A program made the position numbers and the translations under genes. Source: CAYQXJ01 sp964421565 (GTDB taxonomy: Bacteria > Planctomycetota > Brocadiia > SM23-32). Taken from it: a stretch of DNA of 64,000 nt. Below, in pieces: positions 49,985 through 58,571 of the stretch. The notes beneath the pieces are model-generated. The model was not told the DNA's origin and did not search any database. It saw only the letters and a list, made by a program, of their open reading frames with translations. Within the stretch, counting starts at the first letter, position 1. Every line of letters starts with the position of its first letter. The DNA lies in NCBI GenBank assembly GCA_964421565.1, contig CAYQXJ010000007.1, forward strand, positions 120,691-184,690. The letters run 5' to 3'.

Positions 49985-52402
49985 TCACGCCGTCATCTTG
50001 GCATAGGGCCACATCACGATCCCTCCGTCCATCACCCGCACATCTTCGAATCCGTTCGCTTCCAGGATGATCGCCGCCTCATACGCGCTCAGCGAAACTC
50101 GTGAAAAGGTAATGATCGGCACGTTGCGCGGCAGTTCATTCAGTCGCCCTCGCAGAACGCTCAACGGAACGTGAGCACTGCCCTCGATCCGGGCGCTTTC
50201 GAACTCATCGTGAGTGCGCACGTCCAGCAGCACCATCTGGCGCCCCTCATCCCGCATGCGGCGCACCTCCATCGGTGAAACGCCGCGCATGTGGCCGTCC
50301 AGCTTGTTCATGAGCACGTTACAGGCAGTGTGCAAGTTGTCAAGCGCGTCGGAGTACGACGGCGCATAACAGAGGTCCAGGCTGGCGATGGCTTCCACGG
50401 GCATCTGCGCCGTCATGGCCGCCACGGCGACGTCTACGCGTTTCGCCGCCTCGCCTGGGCCTACGACCTGAATACCGAGCAGGCGACGCCGCGCACGGTC
50501 TCCGATCAGTTTCACGATGATCATAGCCGCGTAAGGCATGAAATGGGCTCGGTCGTAGCCCGGCACAATGGCCGTCTCAATGTCGTACCCGAGCTCGCCG
50601 GCGCGTTGCTCAGTCAGGCCGCTGCGGGCGACCGTGTAGTCGAACACTTTGCACACGGTTGTTCCCAGCACACCGGGGAAGGCGCAATCCCCCCCGCAGA
50701 TGTTGATCGCCGCCGCCCTGCCCTGCTTGGCTGCCGTAGAGCCGAGTGGCACGTATGCCGGCTCGCCGCTGATCAGGTCCCCCGTCTCGCAACAGTCGCC
50801 GACGGCGTAGATGTCAGGGTCCGATGTCTGCAGATGCTCGTCCACAGCGACGGCCCCGTTGGGGCCAATCTGCAGACCCGCTTGCCGAGCGAGTTCGACG
50901 TTCGGCCTTACGCCCACGCCCATGATGACCATATCAGCCGGGAACTCGCCCTCCTCGGTGAGAACACGGCGTACGCGTGCATCGCCCTCAAAACCTGTCA
51001 CCCGGGTGTTCAGCAGCACACGTACGCCTTTGCTCTCAAACTGGCGGCGCACCAGTTCGGCCATCTCCCAATCCATGATGTTCGGCAACACTTGTCTACG
51101 CATTTCCACCAGGGTGACCCGGCACCCGGCCGCGACGAGTGATTCGGTCATTTCCACGCCTATCAGGCCGCCGCCAACGATCGTGACGTCCTTCGCGCCG
51201 CCCGAGGCGAGATCTTCCTTGATACCTTCCGCGTGCTCCAGGCCATGCAGCGTGTAAACGTTTTCGAGCCTTGCACCGGGGATATCCGGCACGATCGGCA
51301 ACGCCCCCGTGGCAAGGGCGAGCTTGTCGTAGGGCAGGCGGCGCTCCTCGCCGCTGATCAGGTCGCGCACGTAGACTCCGTGTGACTCCCGGTCGATGCG
51401 CACCGCCTCCGTGCGATTCAGCACACGTACGTTCTTAATCTTCTCGAAGTACTCGGTGCCGCGCAGAACGCCCTCTGGTGTGGAGACAAGCTCGCGCTGG
51501 TCCTGCACCATACCACTGATGTAGTGCGGCAAGCCGCATCCAGCGTAGGACAACACACGACCGCGCTCCACCAGCGTGACATCGGCGTCGGGATCCATGC
51601 GCATGATCTTGGCGGCAACCTTGGGGCCAGCCGCCACACCACCAACGACAACGGCCCGGAAACTGGGCTCCCGACTCGCTCTTTCCTCTTCGACAGCGCA
51701 CTCGCGCCGCGACGTAGCCGGCACACTGAGCACAAACTGCGCGCCGCCCATTGACGAGCGCCCCGCTGAAACGGAGCCCCCGAGCGCACGCGCCACAGCG
51801 TGGACGAAGGCCAGCCCCAGGCCCGTGCCTCCGGCAACTATCCGACGCGCATTGTCCGCACGGAAAAAGGGCTCAAACAGCCTCTCTTCCTGATCTTCAG
51901 GGATGCCGATCCCTGAGTCGGCCACCATGAGTCTCAGGGCATCGCCTTCGCCTGCATCGAGCTGAACCGCAACGCGTCCGCCTTCCGGCGTGTACTTTAC
52001 CGCGTTGTCCACAAGAGCTGTTACGGCTTCATCTAACACCACCTGTTCCATCGCGACGCATGCACTCTCGAGGTCTACCTGACATTGCAGAGACAGCCCC
52101 TTCGCCTCGGCGGGCTCGCGGTAGCGTTCGCAAGCTTCACGCACGCTCGCCGCCAAGTCTCCCATCGCCTCACCGGCACCGCCCGCCAACTCAGCCAGCG
52201 CGAGCAACTCGCGCACCGTTGTCAGTGCTTCTTCACACTTACCATCGGCCGATCGGAGGAACCTTTTCTGCCGATCGTTCAGCTCACCCACGTAGCCGCC
52301 CAGAAGCGTCCGGATGATGGTTTGCACGGTGCCCAGAGGCGACTTGATTTGGTGCGCGGCAACTGCCGCCTGCTCCAGCTCCCGTCCTTCCTCGTCAGCC
52401 AT
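49985..52402 (-). CDS. Histidine kinase - CoA-disulfide reductase - rhodanese fusion
   Basis: 805 residues in three parts. Residues 1-230: soluble histidine kinase, H17 in AAHQIKSPLGT, N133 in VDNAVKYTPEGG, DSGIGI at 162-167 and GTGLGLA at 192-198. Residues 248-700: pyridine nucleotide-disulfide reductase of the CoA-disulfide/NADH-peroxidase type, with FAD loop VVVGGVAAGPKVAAK, redox cysteine C289 in SYAGCGLPHYISG and NAD loop IVGGGLIGVEMTESL. Residues 711-805: rhodanese domain (LLDVRTHDEF, MDGGIVMW) whose catalytic position reads TFSRVS, Ser instead of Cys (S767). The kinase half has no separate input domain, so the reductase part is the likely sensor. Start ATG has GAGG six bases upstream; the regulator gene ends three bases before. 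Confidence 0.9.
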   Translation of the reverse strand: MADEEGRELEQAAVAAHQIKSPLGTVQTIIRTLLGGYVGELNDRQKRFLRSADGKCEEALTTVRELLALAELAGGAGEAMGDLAASVREACERYREPAEAKGLSLQCQVDLESACVAMEQVVLDEAVTALVDNAVKYTPEGGRVAVQLDAGEGDALRLMVADSGIGIPEDQEERLFEPFFRADNARRIVAGGTGLGLAFVHAVARALGGSVSAGRSSMGGAQFVLSVPATSRRECAVEEERASREPSFRAVVVGGVAAGPKVAAKIMRMDPDADVTLVERGRVLSYAGCGLPHYISGMVQDQRELVSTPEGVLRGTEYFEKIKNVRVLNRTEAVRIDRESHGVYVRDLISGEERRLPYDKLALATGALPIVPDIPGARLENVYTLHGLEHAEGIKEDLASGGAKDVTIVGGGLIGVEMTESLVAAGCRVTLVEMRRQVLPNIMDWEMAELVRRQFESKGVRVLLNTRVTGFEGDARVRRVLTEEGEFPADMVIMGVGVRPNVELARQAGLQIGPNGAVAVDEHLQTSDPDIYAVGDCCETGDLISGEPAYVPLGSTAAKQGRAAAINICGGDCAFPGVLGTTVCKVFDYTVARSGLTEQRAGELGYDIETAIVPGYDRAHFMPYAAMIIVKLIGDRARRRLLGIQVVGPGEAAKRVDVAVAAMTAQMPVEAIASLDLCYAPSYSDALDNLHTACNVLMNKLDGHMRGVSPMEVRRMRDEGRQMVLLDVRTHDEFESARIEGSAHVPLSVLRGRLNELPRNVPIITFSRVSLSAYEAAIILEANGFEDVRVMDGGIVMWPYAKMTA

Positions 52403-52405
52403 AGG

Positions 52406-52807
52406 CTACCTCGCTTGCATCTTGCCCAGCACGGCCGAGACTTCGTTTAGCAACAGAGCGGGGTCAACGGGCTTCTCCAGAAAGCGATCAACCGGCAAGT
52501 AATCTCCGTCGCTCTCAGCAGAGAACCGGAAAGGAGCGCGCTGGTGGATAGCGGTCAGCATAATGATGGGCACGTCCTTCAGGCGTTGGTCAGCACGAAA
52601 CGCGTACGCCAGGTGGAACCCCTCAGTTCCGCAGACGAGCATGACGTCGAGCACGATGAGGTCCGGTGTTTCTTCAGCAGCCCGCCGCACGGCCTCCTCG
52701 GGCCGACTTGCAGTATCCACCACATAGCCCACCGATTCGAAGACGGCCGTCAGCGCCTCTGTAAGCGCCGGGTCGTCGTCCACCACGAGTATGCGCTCCC
52801 CAGCCAT
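52406..52807 (-). CDS. Response regulator, receiver domain only
   Basis: 133 residues from the ATG at 52807 (GGAG six bases upstream). Acidic pair in ILVVDDDPALTEAL, phosphorylation aspartate in LIVLDVMLVCGTEGF, switch threonine in IIMLTAIHQ and lysine in RFLEKPVDPA. There is no output domain. It begins the operon with the kinase-reductase-rhodanese fusion three bases downstream and NDH-2 after that, and is presumably that kinase's partner. A CGT insert (VCGTEG) after the aspartate includes a cysteine near the active site. Confidence 0.92.
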   Translation of the reverse strand: MAGERILVVDDDPALTEALTAVFESVGYVVDTASRPEEAVRRAAEETPDLIVLDVMLVCGTEGFHLAYAFRADQRLKDVPIIMLTAIHQRAPFRFSAESDGDYLPVDRFLEKPVDPALLLNEVSAVLGKMQAR

Positions 52808-52845
52808 GTCGCACTCCAGCTCCCAATGCAGCGAACGAAACACAG

Positions 52846-52882
52846 TATTCCGGATCAACCATGTGGACTGAGAACCGGAATA
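52846..52882. promoter_or_regulatory. Candidate operator: inverted repeat TATTCCGG / CCGGAATA
   Basis: Perfect eight-base arms at 52846-52853 and 52875-52882 with 21 bases between them (about three helical turns centre to centre). They lie 39-75 bases upstream of the ATG of the redox response regulator, in the divergent spacer to the gene at 53058. Extended matching gives GAWCCGGAATA on each arm. Typical of a site for a dimeric or tetrameric regulator; the binder is unknown. Confidence 0.45.
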
Positions 52883-53057
52883 ACCATATGCTACAGTAGT
52901 GCCGTCTGAGGGCGGTTTCAAGGCGTTTCAGCACGTGGCAAAGAGGTCAACCGATGGATGAGGAGCACACGGGCGCTTCTCTCAGAGTCGGATTGACGAA
53001 GTAGCGTTTACTACCGTTCGCCATTTCCCCGCAGGAGCAGCGGACGAACGCGATTGA

Positions 53058-54380
53058 ATGGGTAACTCAAAGGGTTACGCGATGCGAAGCATTGAGTACG
53101 GGGCCGATCCTCGGCCGAGTCGGTTTGACGTCAGCGCTGTTGACGAACTGTCGGATTCAACGCCGCGTGTGCAGCCATGGCGGCGGGTGGCCCTCGATCC
53201 TGAATGGGGCGGCGCGTGGAATCTCGTTGAGGACGTGAACGGCGACGGCCAGCTCGAAGTGGTCAGCGCACGCAACGTCAACGAGAACGACGTGCATTAC
53301 ACCTGTTCGGTTATCGTCCATCGGCTGGACGGATCGGTCCTATGGCGCTGGGGCGACCCGTCCGTCGGGCGGAACAATCTGCACCATGATGTCGCGTGTC
53401 AGGTGCATGAGTGGGACGCCAGCGGTAAGCCGGAAGTCGTCCTGGCAGCCGACGAGCGCCTCGTGGTGCTCGACGGGGCCACGGGCGGGGAGGTCCGCTC
53501 TTTCCCCATTCCGCCGGAAAGCTCCGACTGCCTTACCTTCGCCGATCTCACCGGGACCGGTCGCAGGCGGGAAGTCCTTGTCAAGACGCGTTACGGCAGT
53601 ATCTGGGCCTACGACGCCGGGGGCGAGCTTCTGTGGACGGTCGAGCGCCCCGCGGGCTATAGGACGGCCCATCAGGTCCGGCCCATCGACATCGACAGCG
53701 ACGGTCGGGACGAACTGGTCGCCGGATACGCCGTGCTGAACCCGGACGGAAGCCAGCGGTGGAACTTCGAGCACGAGGATGTGCCCCTCGGGAAGGGCCA
53801 CCTTGACGCGGTGCGCGTGCTCAGGGCGGCCGCGACGGCGCAAGAGATGCTGCTGGTGGCGACCTTTTGCGGAGACGAGCGAATGGCGGTCGTAACCGGG
53901 ACGGGGGACTATGTGTGGACCTCCTCGGGGAGACACTTCGAATCCGTCGACGTGGGGCAGGTCTACCCCGACCTGCCGGAGCCCCAGATACTGGTAGACA
54001 TCGCCCATTCGCCCGGGCTGAACAGCCCGCTCTGGGTTGTGTCGTTCGAAGGAGACTTGCTCGGCCGGTTCAAGACAAACCGCAGCCGACGGCACGCGCT
54101 GATTGACTGGTTGGGGCGTCCGAACGAACTCCAGATTGTCACCGCTCACCCCCCGGCCATCTTCGACGGAAAGGGCCGGGCCGTGGCGGTCCTCGAAACA
54201 GGGGACTCCCCGATTGAGAAAGGGCAGGTGTTCGCCGTTGACCTGACCGGCGACGGTGTCCGGGACATCCTGTGGTTCGATAACCCCGCCGATGCCGTGT
54301 TCATCTACAGGAACGAAACGGGCCGGGCGCAGGACCCGCCGGGTTCGCCGGGCACCGGCCCCAACTTCACGCTGTACTGA
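53058..54380 (+). CDS. FG-GAP/VCBS-like beta-propeller protein, cytoplasmic by prediction
   Basis: 440 residues. Repeated DxDxDG-type loops, VEDVNGDGQLEVVSAR, FADLTGTGRRREVLV, PIDIDSDGRDELVAGY and VDLTGDGVRDILWFD, mark calcium-binding blades of a beta-propeller; blade-end segments read GxELLWTVERP and GSQRWNFEHE. The pattern resembles the propeller of PL11 rhamnogalacturonan lyases, but I see no signal peptide and no second domain. Starts considered are 53058 and the ATG at 53082. Neighbours are the redox operon (divergent) and the cobalamin operon (convergent), neither of which explains it. Function unknown. Confidence 0.7.
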   Translation: MGNSKGYAMRSIEYGADPRPSRFDVSAVDELSDSTPRVQPWRRVALDPEWGGAWNLVEDVNGDGQLEVVSARNVNENDVHYTCSVIVHRLDGSVLWRWGDPSVGRNNLHHDVACQVHEWDASGKPEVVLAADERLVVLDGATGGEVRSFPIPPESSDCLTFADLTGTGRRREVLVKTRYGSIWAYDAGGELLWTVERPAGYRTAHQVRPIDIDSDGRDELVAGYAVLNPDGSQRWNFEHEDVPLGKGHLDAVRVLRAAATAQEMLLVATFCGDERMAVVTGTGDYVWTSSGRHFESVDVGQVYPDLPEPQILVDIAHSPGLNSPLWVVSFEGDLLGRFKTNRSRRHALIDWLGRPNELQIVTAHPPAIFDGKGRAVAVLETGDSPIEKGQVFAVDLTGDGVRDILWFDNPADAVFIYRNETGRAQDPPGSPGTGPNFTLY

Positions 54381-54448
54381 CCAAATCAACCCGACGAGAG
54401 CGCTGCCCGCCAAGTGCAAACCCGTTGACCTGCGACCATGGAGCAACG

Positions 54449-54556
54449 ATGAACGAAGAGCCGGTTTGTGAAGAGGACTTCTCGGAGTATAGGCCACATT
54501 GTCCGGCCATGGTAGTCGCGGCTGAACATCCCTGGACAGTGTGGTCGGGCTCTTGA
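54449..54556 (+). CDS. Possible 35-residue small protein
   Basis: ATG at 54449 with GGAG five bases upstream and a TGA at 54556. The peptide has Cys at 7 and 18 and two histidines, starts MNEEPVCEEDFSEYR and has no known match that I recognise. An inverted repeat overlaps it, so coding could be accidental. Confidence 0.25.
   Translation: MNEEPVCEEDFSEYRPHCPAMVVAAEHPWTVWSGS
54494..54544. terminator. Inverted repeat between convergent genes, possible terminator
   Basis: CCACATTGTCC (54494-54504) and GGACAGTGTGG (54534-54544) pair over 11 positions with one G-T, around a 29-base loop. It lies between the ends of the propeller gene (54380) and btuC (54563). There is no T-tract on either strand, so an intrinsic terminator is doubtful. 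Confidence 0.3.
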
Positions 54557-54562
54557 CGAGTA

Positions 54563-55609
54563 TCAGGAACTCTGGCCCAGACCGCGCCGGCTCACCAGCA
54601 AAGCGAGGAAGAACGGGCCACCCAGCATCGCCGTCAACACCCCCACCGGCAGTTCGGAAGGTGCGAAAGCAGTCCGGGCAAAGGTATCTGCCACGGCCAG
54701 AAAAGCGCCGCCGGTAAAGAGGGAAAGAAGCAACAGCAACCGGTGGTCGGGACCGAAGGCGAGCCGTAGCACATGCGGGATGATGAGCCCGACAAAGCCT
54801 ATCGGCCCTGCTACGGAAACCACGGAGGCCGTTAGGGTGGACCCAGCCAGAAATGCCCGAAGCTGAACCGCCTCGACATCCACCCCCCGCCCCGCAGCCA
54901 TCTCCTTGCCCATGGCAAGTTGGTCCAAAGCGGGTGCCTCCATAAACATAAGGGTGATCGCTGGCATGGCGAACGGCAGAACCGCCCCGAGGTCACGAAA
55001 GCCCTGAATGTCGAGCCCTCCCATGAGCCACCGGTCTACCATGACCAGCTTGTGAGGGTCCGAAGCGAAGCGGACAAACATGACGAGGGCTGAACAGATG
55101 AGCCCCAGAGTGACGCCCGCAAGCAGAAGTTTCGTCGGAGCGATTGCTCGGCGGCCACGCGCCAGCAGGTACACAATACCAACAATCCCGAAGGAGCCCG
55201 CCAGTGAGAAGAATTGAACCGTGCGGACCGGTCCGAATGCTGGAGCGTTCCACCCGAAAGATATGGCAGCGACTGCCCCGAGCGCTCCGCCGGCAGAAAC
55301 CCCAAGCGTGTGCGGCGTCGCGAGCGGATTGCGCAAGAGAGCCTGAAACACGGCCCCCGATACCGCCAACCCGCCGCCTGCCACGAGCGCCAAAATGACC
55401 CGGGGGAGGCGTTGGCTGATGACGATGGTGTGAAACTCAGGGGCAACAGCCCGTCCGCCGAGCGCAGCGAGAACTTGTGCCCGTCCGATGGACACCTGGC
55501 CGAACATCACGCACGTAAGGGCCGTAAGCAAGCAGACCGCAGCCCCCACACAGGCATAGACCAGATAATGGACGGGGGTCAGGTCAGCCTTGTGAGGTCT
55601 CATGTGCAC
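54563..55609 (-). CDS. btuC: Cobalamin ABC transporter permease (FecCD/BtuC family)
   Basis: 348 residues from the ATG at 55609 (or 55603). FecCD-type permease with about ten membrane helices; family motifs RLPRVILALVAGGGLAVSGAVFQALLRNPLATPHTLGVSAG and GPIGFVGLIIPHVLRL are visible in parts. Moves cobalamin from BtuF through the inner membrane. The start overlaps the ATPase gene by 26 bases. Assignment to B12 rather than siderophore rests on the cobalamin riboswitches and BtuB at the head of the same gene run. Confidence 0.9.
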   Translation of the reverse strand: MHMRPHKADLTPVHYLVYACVGAAVCLLTALTCVMFGQVSIGRAQVLAALGGRAVAPEFHTIVISQRLPRVILALVAGGGLAVSGAVFQALLRNPLATPHTLGVSAGGALGAVAAISFGWNAPAFGPVRTVQFFSLAGSFGIVGIVYLLARGRRAIAPTKLLLAGVTLGLICSALVMFVRFASDPHKLVMVDRWLMGGLDIQGFRDLGAVLPFAMPAITLMFMEAPALDQLAMGKEMAAGRGVDVEAVQLRAFLAGSTLTASVVSVAGPIGFVGLIIPHVLRLAFGPDHRLLLLLSLFTGGAFLAVADTFARTAFAPSELPVGVLTAMLGGPFFLALLVSRRGLGQSS

Positions 55610-56393
55610 TCCTTCCGAGCACCGTCACCAGAGGACAGCAGGTGAACGGATTCTCCGCCACGCGCACGGGGGCCCCATAAGCGTGTGCCAGCAGTTCCTG
55701 TTGCAGCACCTCGGCTGGAGAGCCGATGCGCGCTATTCGCCCCTCCACCAGCAGTGCGAGGCGGTCGCAGAACTGGCTGGCGGTATTCAGGTCGTGCGTC
55801 ACGGCAACCACCGCGATGCCCTTGCGTGACAGCGACCACAACAGGTCCATCACATCCGAGCAATGGTGGATATCGAGGGCGGCCGTCGGTTCATCCAGGA
55901 GCATGACATCGGGTTGCTGGGCCAGGATCCCAGCTATCAGCACCCTTTGTTTCTCGCCACCGGACAAGGTGGCGAATGCCCGGGCGGCAAGCTCGCTCGA
56001 CTGCGTCTCGCGCAGAGCCTCGCTCACGGCCGCTCGGTCGCGCTCGGTCATGAATGCGAAAGCGCCCTGGTGCGGGTAGCGGCCCATGGCGACGACCTGC
56101 CGCACGGTGAAGCCGAAGGCAGTCCCCGGACTCTGAGGGAGAAACGCAACCCGACGCGCCAGCTCGCGTCGAGTGTGCAAGCGGAGGGCAACGCCGTCCA
56201 GCAGTACGTGTCCGGCGCGCGGCTGGAAGACCCCACTTAACAGCCGCAACAAAGTGCTCTTCCCGGACCCGTTCGGCCCGACGATTCCGAGCACCTCTCC
56301 GCTTCTTACGGCAATGCTAACATCGGACAGCTCAAACTCACCACGTCCGTAGCGAAACGAACAGTCCTCCGCCCTCAGCAATGTATCAGTCAT
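55584..56393 (-). CDS. btuD: Cobalamin ABC transporter ATPase
   Basis: 269 residues from the ATG at 56393. Walker A GPNGSGKST, signature LSGGEKQRVLIAGIL, Walker B VMLLDEPTAALD and the switch His in AVTHDLN. Powers uptake with BtuC and BtuF. It overlaps the btuF stop by eight bases and the btuC start by 26, so the three subunits are coupled. The C-terminal 30 residues (NPFTCCPLVTVLG) are a typical FhuC/BtuD-like tail. Confidence 0.92.
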   Translation of the reverse strand: MTDTLLRAEDCSFRYGRGEFELSDVSIAVRSGEVLGIVGPNGSGKSTLLRLLSGVFQPRAGHVLLDGVALRLHTRRELARRVAFLPQSPGTAFGFTVRQVVAMGRYPHQGAFAFMTERDRAAVSEALRETQSSELAARAFATLSGGEKQRVLIAGILAQQPDVMLLDEPTAALDIHHCSDVMDLLWSLSRKGIAVVAVTHDLNTASQFCDRLALLVEGRIARIGSPAEVLQQELLAHAYGAPVRVAENPFTCCPLVTVLGRSAHETSQG

Positions 56394-57300
56394 CTGTTGC
56401 CTCCGGATGGAAGATCTGCGCAAGCCGCTCCGTAAGAGCTACGATGCGCGGGCCGGGAATCAGGGCGTAGGTCTCCTCGATGGCGTAGATACGTCCTTTA
56501 CGCACGGCGGGAATCGTGTCGTACGCCGCCCATAGCGCCCTCACCTTCCTCTGCAGCGCCTCGGGATCACCGCCCTCGCCGTGCAGTTCCACGATGACCT
56601 CCGGGGCACGATGAAGGAGCGACTCCTTGTTGACCACTCCGTAGTCTACGGGCAAATCGTAGAAGACATTACGCCCCCCGGCGGCCCGAACGACATCGTG
56701 AAGGAATGTGTTCGGCCCGACAGTGTAGATACCGGCCAGCGATTCGGGCCGCCGGCCCGTAACCAGCAACACGCGCACGGGCTCAGCGCCGGCAACACGC
56801 TCGGAAATGCGGTTGAGGCGTTCCCGCATGTCCCTGCAGAAAGCGCTTGCTTTCTCCTGCAACCCCAGCAGTTCCCCGAGCCGCATCGCTTCCCGGAGTA
56901 TCGAGTCCAGATCCGATAGAGACAAGGCGACAAGGGCTATGCCGTTCCGATCGCTGAAGTCCGAGAGCTCGGCGGCGGCCCCCTGGCTGACGATCAGATC
57001 TGGGCGCAGGGAAAGAATACGCTCAATGTTCGGATTGAAAAAGCCCCCGCATCTCGGCAGCTCAAGGGCCTCTTTTGGATACACAGTGTGCTGGCTCACA
57101 CCGACAACACGGCCACCCGCACCGATGGCGAAAATGATCTCTGTCGCCGCCGGTGACATGCAGACGATGCGTCGTGGCGACTCCCTGGTGGTCTCAGATG
57201 ACACGGCGCCTTGCTTATGCACTCGGCCCGTCAATAGAGCAAGCCCTACCCCCAGAAGCAAAGCTGCCATCGTGACAAGCCATCGAGACGCGTCGCCCAT
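56386..57300 (-). CDS. btuF: Cobalamin-binding periplasmic protein (BtuF-like)
   Basis: 304 residues from the ATG at 57300. The N-terminus is a signal anchor (RWLVTMAALLLGVGLALLTG); no lipobox Cys is apparent. The helical-backbone binding fold is recognisable from RIVCMSPAATEIIFAIGAG, VVGVSQHTVYPKEA, LSLRPDLIVSQG and IPAVRKGRIYAIEE. It delivers ligand to BtuCD. The ligand is inferred as cobalamin or a precursor from the operon and its riboswitches; the family also includes heme and siderophore binders. Confidence 0.88.
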   Translation of the reverse strand: MGDASRWLVTMAALLLGVGLALLTGRVHKQGAVSSETTRESPRRIVCMSPAATEIIFAIGAGGRVVGVSQHTVYPKEALELPRCGGFFNPNIERILSLRPDLIVSQGAAAELSDFSDRNGIALVALSLSDLDSILREAMRLGELLGLQEKASAFCRDMRERLNRISERVAGAEPVRVLLVTGRRPESLAGIYTVGPNTFLHDVVRAAGGRNVFYDLPVDYGVVNKESLLHRAPEVIVELHGEGGDPEALQRKVRALWAAYDTIPAVRKGRIYAIEETYALIPGPRIVALTERLAQIFHPEATDD

Positions 57301-57309
57301 GGAAGTCAC

Positions 57310-58161
57310 CTATCGGTGCTCAACGCCTTCAAGTCGGAACGAGATCGTGAACTGCTTGCGCGCCGCGACGGCTACACCGCGCTGGCGCGCGGGCACAAAG
57401 CGGGCCTCCTCCACAGCGCGCACCGCCGCCCGGTCGAGCCGGCGATAGCCGCTGGAGTGAACCACGTTCACAGCCCCTGTCCTGCCGCTCGGCAAAACCA
57501 CGACATCCACTACCACGTCGCCCTCTTCACCACGACGGCGTGAAGCGAAGGGATAACGAGGCACTGGAGCGCGCAGAGTGCGGACCGGGCTGCTGATGCC
57601 GGGCGCACGGAGGTCCGAATTGCTGTCCACCGAGTCCATCCGCGAGGCAGAACGGCCAGCCTCGGGGCTGTGGCTCGGGGCAACCGTCTCGGGCGCGCTC
57701 TCGGTCTCTGGATGCTCAACAGATTGCTCGGGTGCTTCAGCTACGTCGTCGGCAGTTTGCCGGGGGAATTGTGCCGGGCGCCCTGTAGTCGCTGGGGCCG
57801 AAGGCACAGGCTCCGGCACCATTTCGGGCAGAAGGGGTGCCTCTTGAGGCGGGCGGGTATTGAACTCGGGGACGGGCTCCGGAGTCCCCGCGAAGACGGC
57901 CTGTTCCTCATCCGGGCTTCCGTCGACCGATGGCAGTGGTGGATCGGGCGAAACCGGTGCGGGCGGTGCGCCATCGGCGGCAGCAAGCGCATCCGGTTCG
58001 CTCGCACGGCTGGCGACGGAAGGCATGACCGTAAGCGTGACAGCGGATGCTCCCTGTTCGAAAGTGACCGTCGGGCTCACGTAACCGCTCAGGAGTACAA
58101 ATGCGAGCACATGCAGCGCTGCGGAGAGCATCATCGGGAAGGTGTAGCGACCTGCGATCAC
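57310..58161 (-). CDS. tonB: TonB energy-transducing protein
   Basis: 283 residues from a GTG at 58161 whose GTGA overlaps the exbD stop. One N-terminal membrane helix (MLSAALHVLAFVLLSGYV), a long Pro/Glu-rich periplasmic linker (40-180), and the C-terminal TonB domain with PVPRYPFASRRRGEEGDVVV and SGYRRLDRAAVRAVEEARFVP. It carries the motor's energy to BtuB in the outer membrane. The operon context makes it a dedicated TonB. Confidence 0.9.
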   Translation of the reverse strand: MIAGRYTFPMMLSAALHVLAFVLLSGYVSPTVTFEQGASAVTLTVMPSVASRASEPDALAAADGAPPAPVSPDPPLPSVDGSPDEEQAVFAGTPEPVPEFNTRPPQEAPLLPEMVPEPVPSAPATTGRPAQFPRQTADDVAEAPEQSVEHPETESAPETVAPSHSPEAGRSASRMDSVDSNSDLRAPGISSPVRTLRAPVPRYPFASRRRGEEGDVVVDVVVLPSGRTGAVNVVHSSGYRRLDRAAVRAVEEARFVPARQRGVAVAARKQFTISFRLEGVEHR

Positions 58162-58571
58162 GGTTCAACCACCTGCCGAGCCTCGAAACTGACGTCGGTG
58201 ACTCCCGCCTGCCTCAACCGATCAAGAACCCGCACGCTTACCCCAAAGTCTGCCTCCACGTCGCCGCTGATGAAGACCGGCAGTTCGGAATCTCTCGCCC
58301 GCAGGGTGCGTATTCGCGCCGGGAGCGCGTCTGGCTCGATCGGCTCATGGTCGAGGTATACCGTGTTGTCAGCGGCGATGGAAATACCGATGTAATCCCG
58401 GCGATCTGGTTCTGCTGTGGCAGCTCCCGGCAGTCGCACCTTCATGCCACGGTGAACGACCATGGAAAGCATGGCGTAGATGAAAAACACGAGCAGCAAG
58501 AAGACGATGTCGATAAGCGGCAGCATCTCGACGCGCGCCCGCTGCTGCTCATAGCCACTACGCAGCTTCAT
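58158..58571 (-). CDS. exbD: Biopolymer transport protein ExbD
   Basis: 137 residues from the ATG at 58571; the frame extends 19 codons upstream into exbB. One membrane helix with the key aspartate in MLPLIDIVFLLLVFFIYAM, then a periplasmic domain (ITGDVEADF-like FISGDVEADFG). Forms the proton channel with ExbB. It overlaps exbB by 14 bases and tonB by four. Confidence 0.93.
   Translation of the reverse strand: MKLRSGYEQQRARVEMLPLIDIVFLLLVFFIYAMLSMVVHRGMKVRLPGAATAEPDRRDYIGISIAADNTVYLDHEPIEPDALPARIRTLRARDSELPVFISGDVEADFGVSVRVLDRLRQAGVTDVSFEARQVVEP

Noticed and set aside
53340..54497. 385-codon minus-strand frame
   Set aside because: Antisense to the propeller gene, whose DxDxDG loops are on the plus strand.
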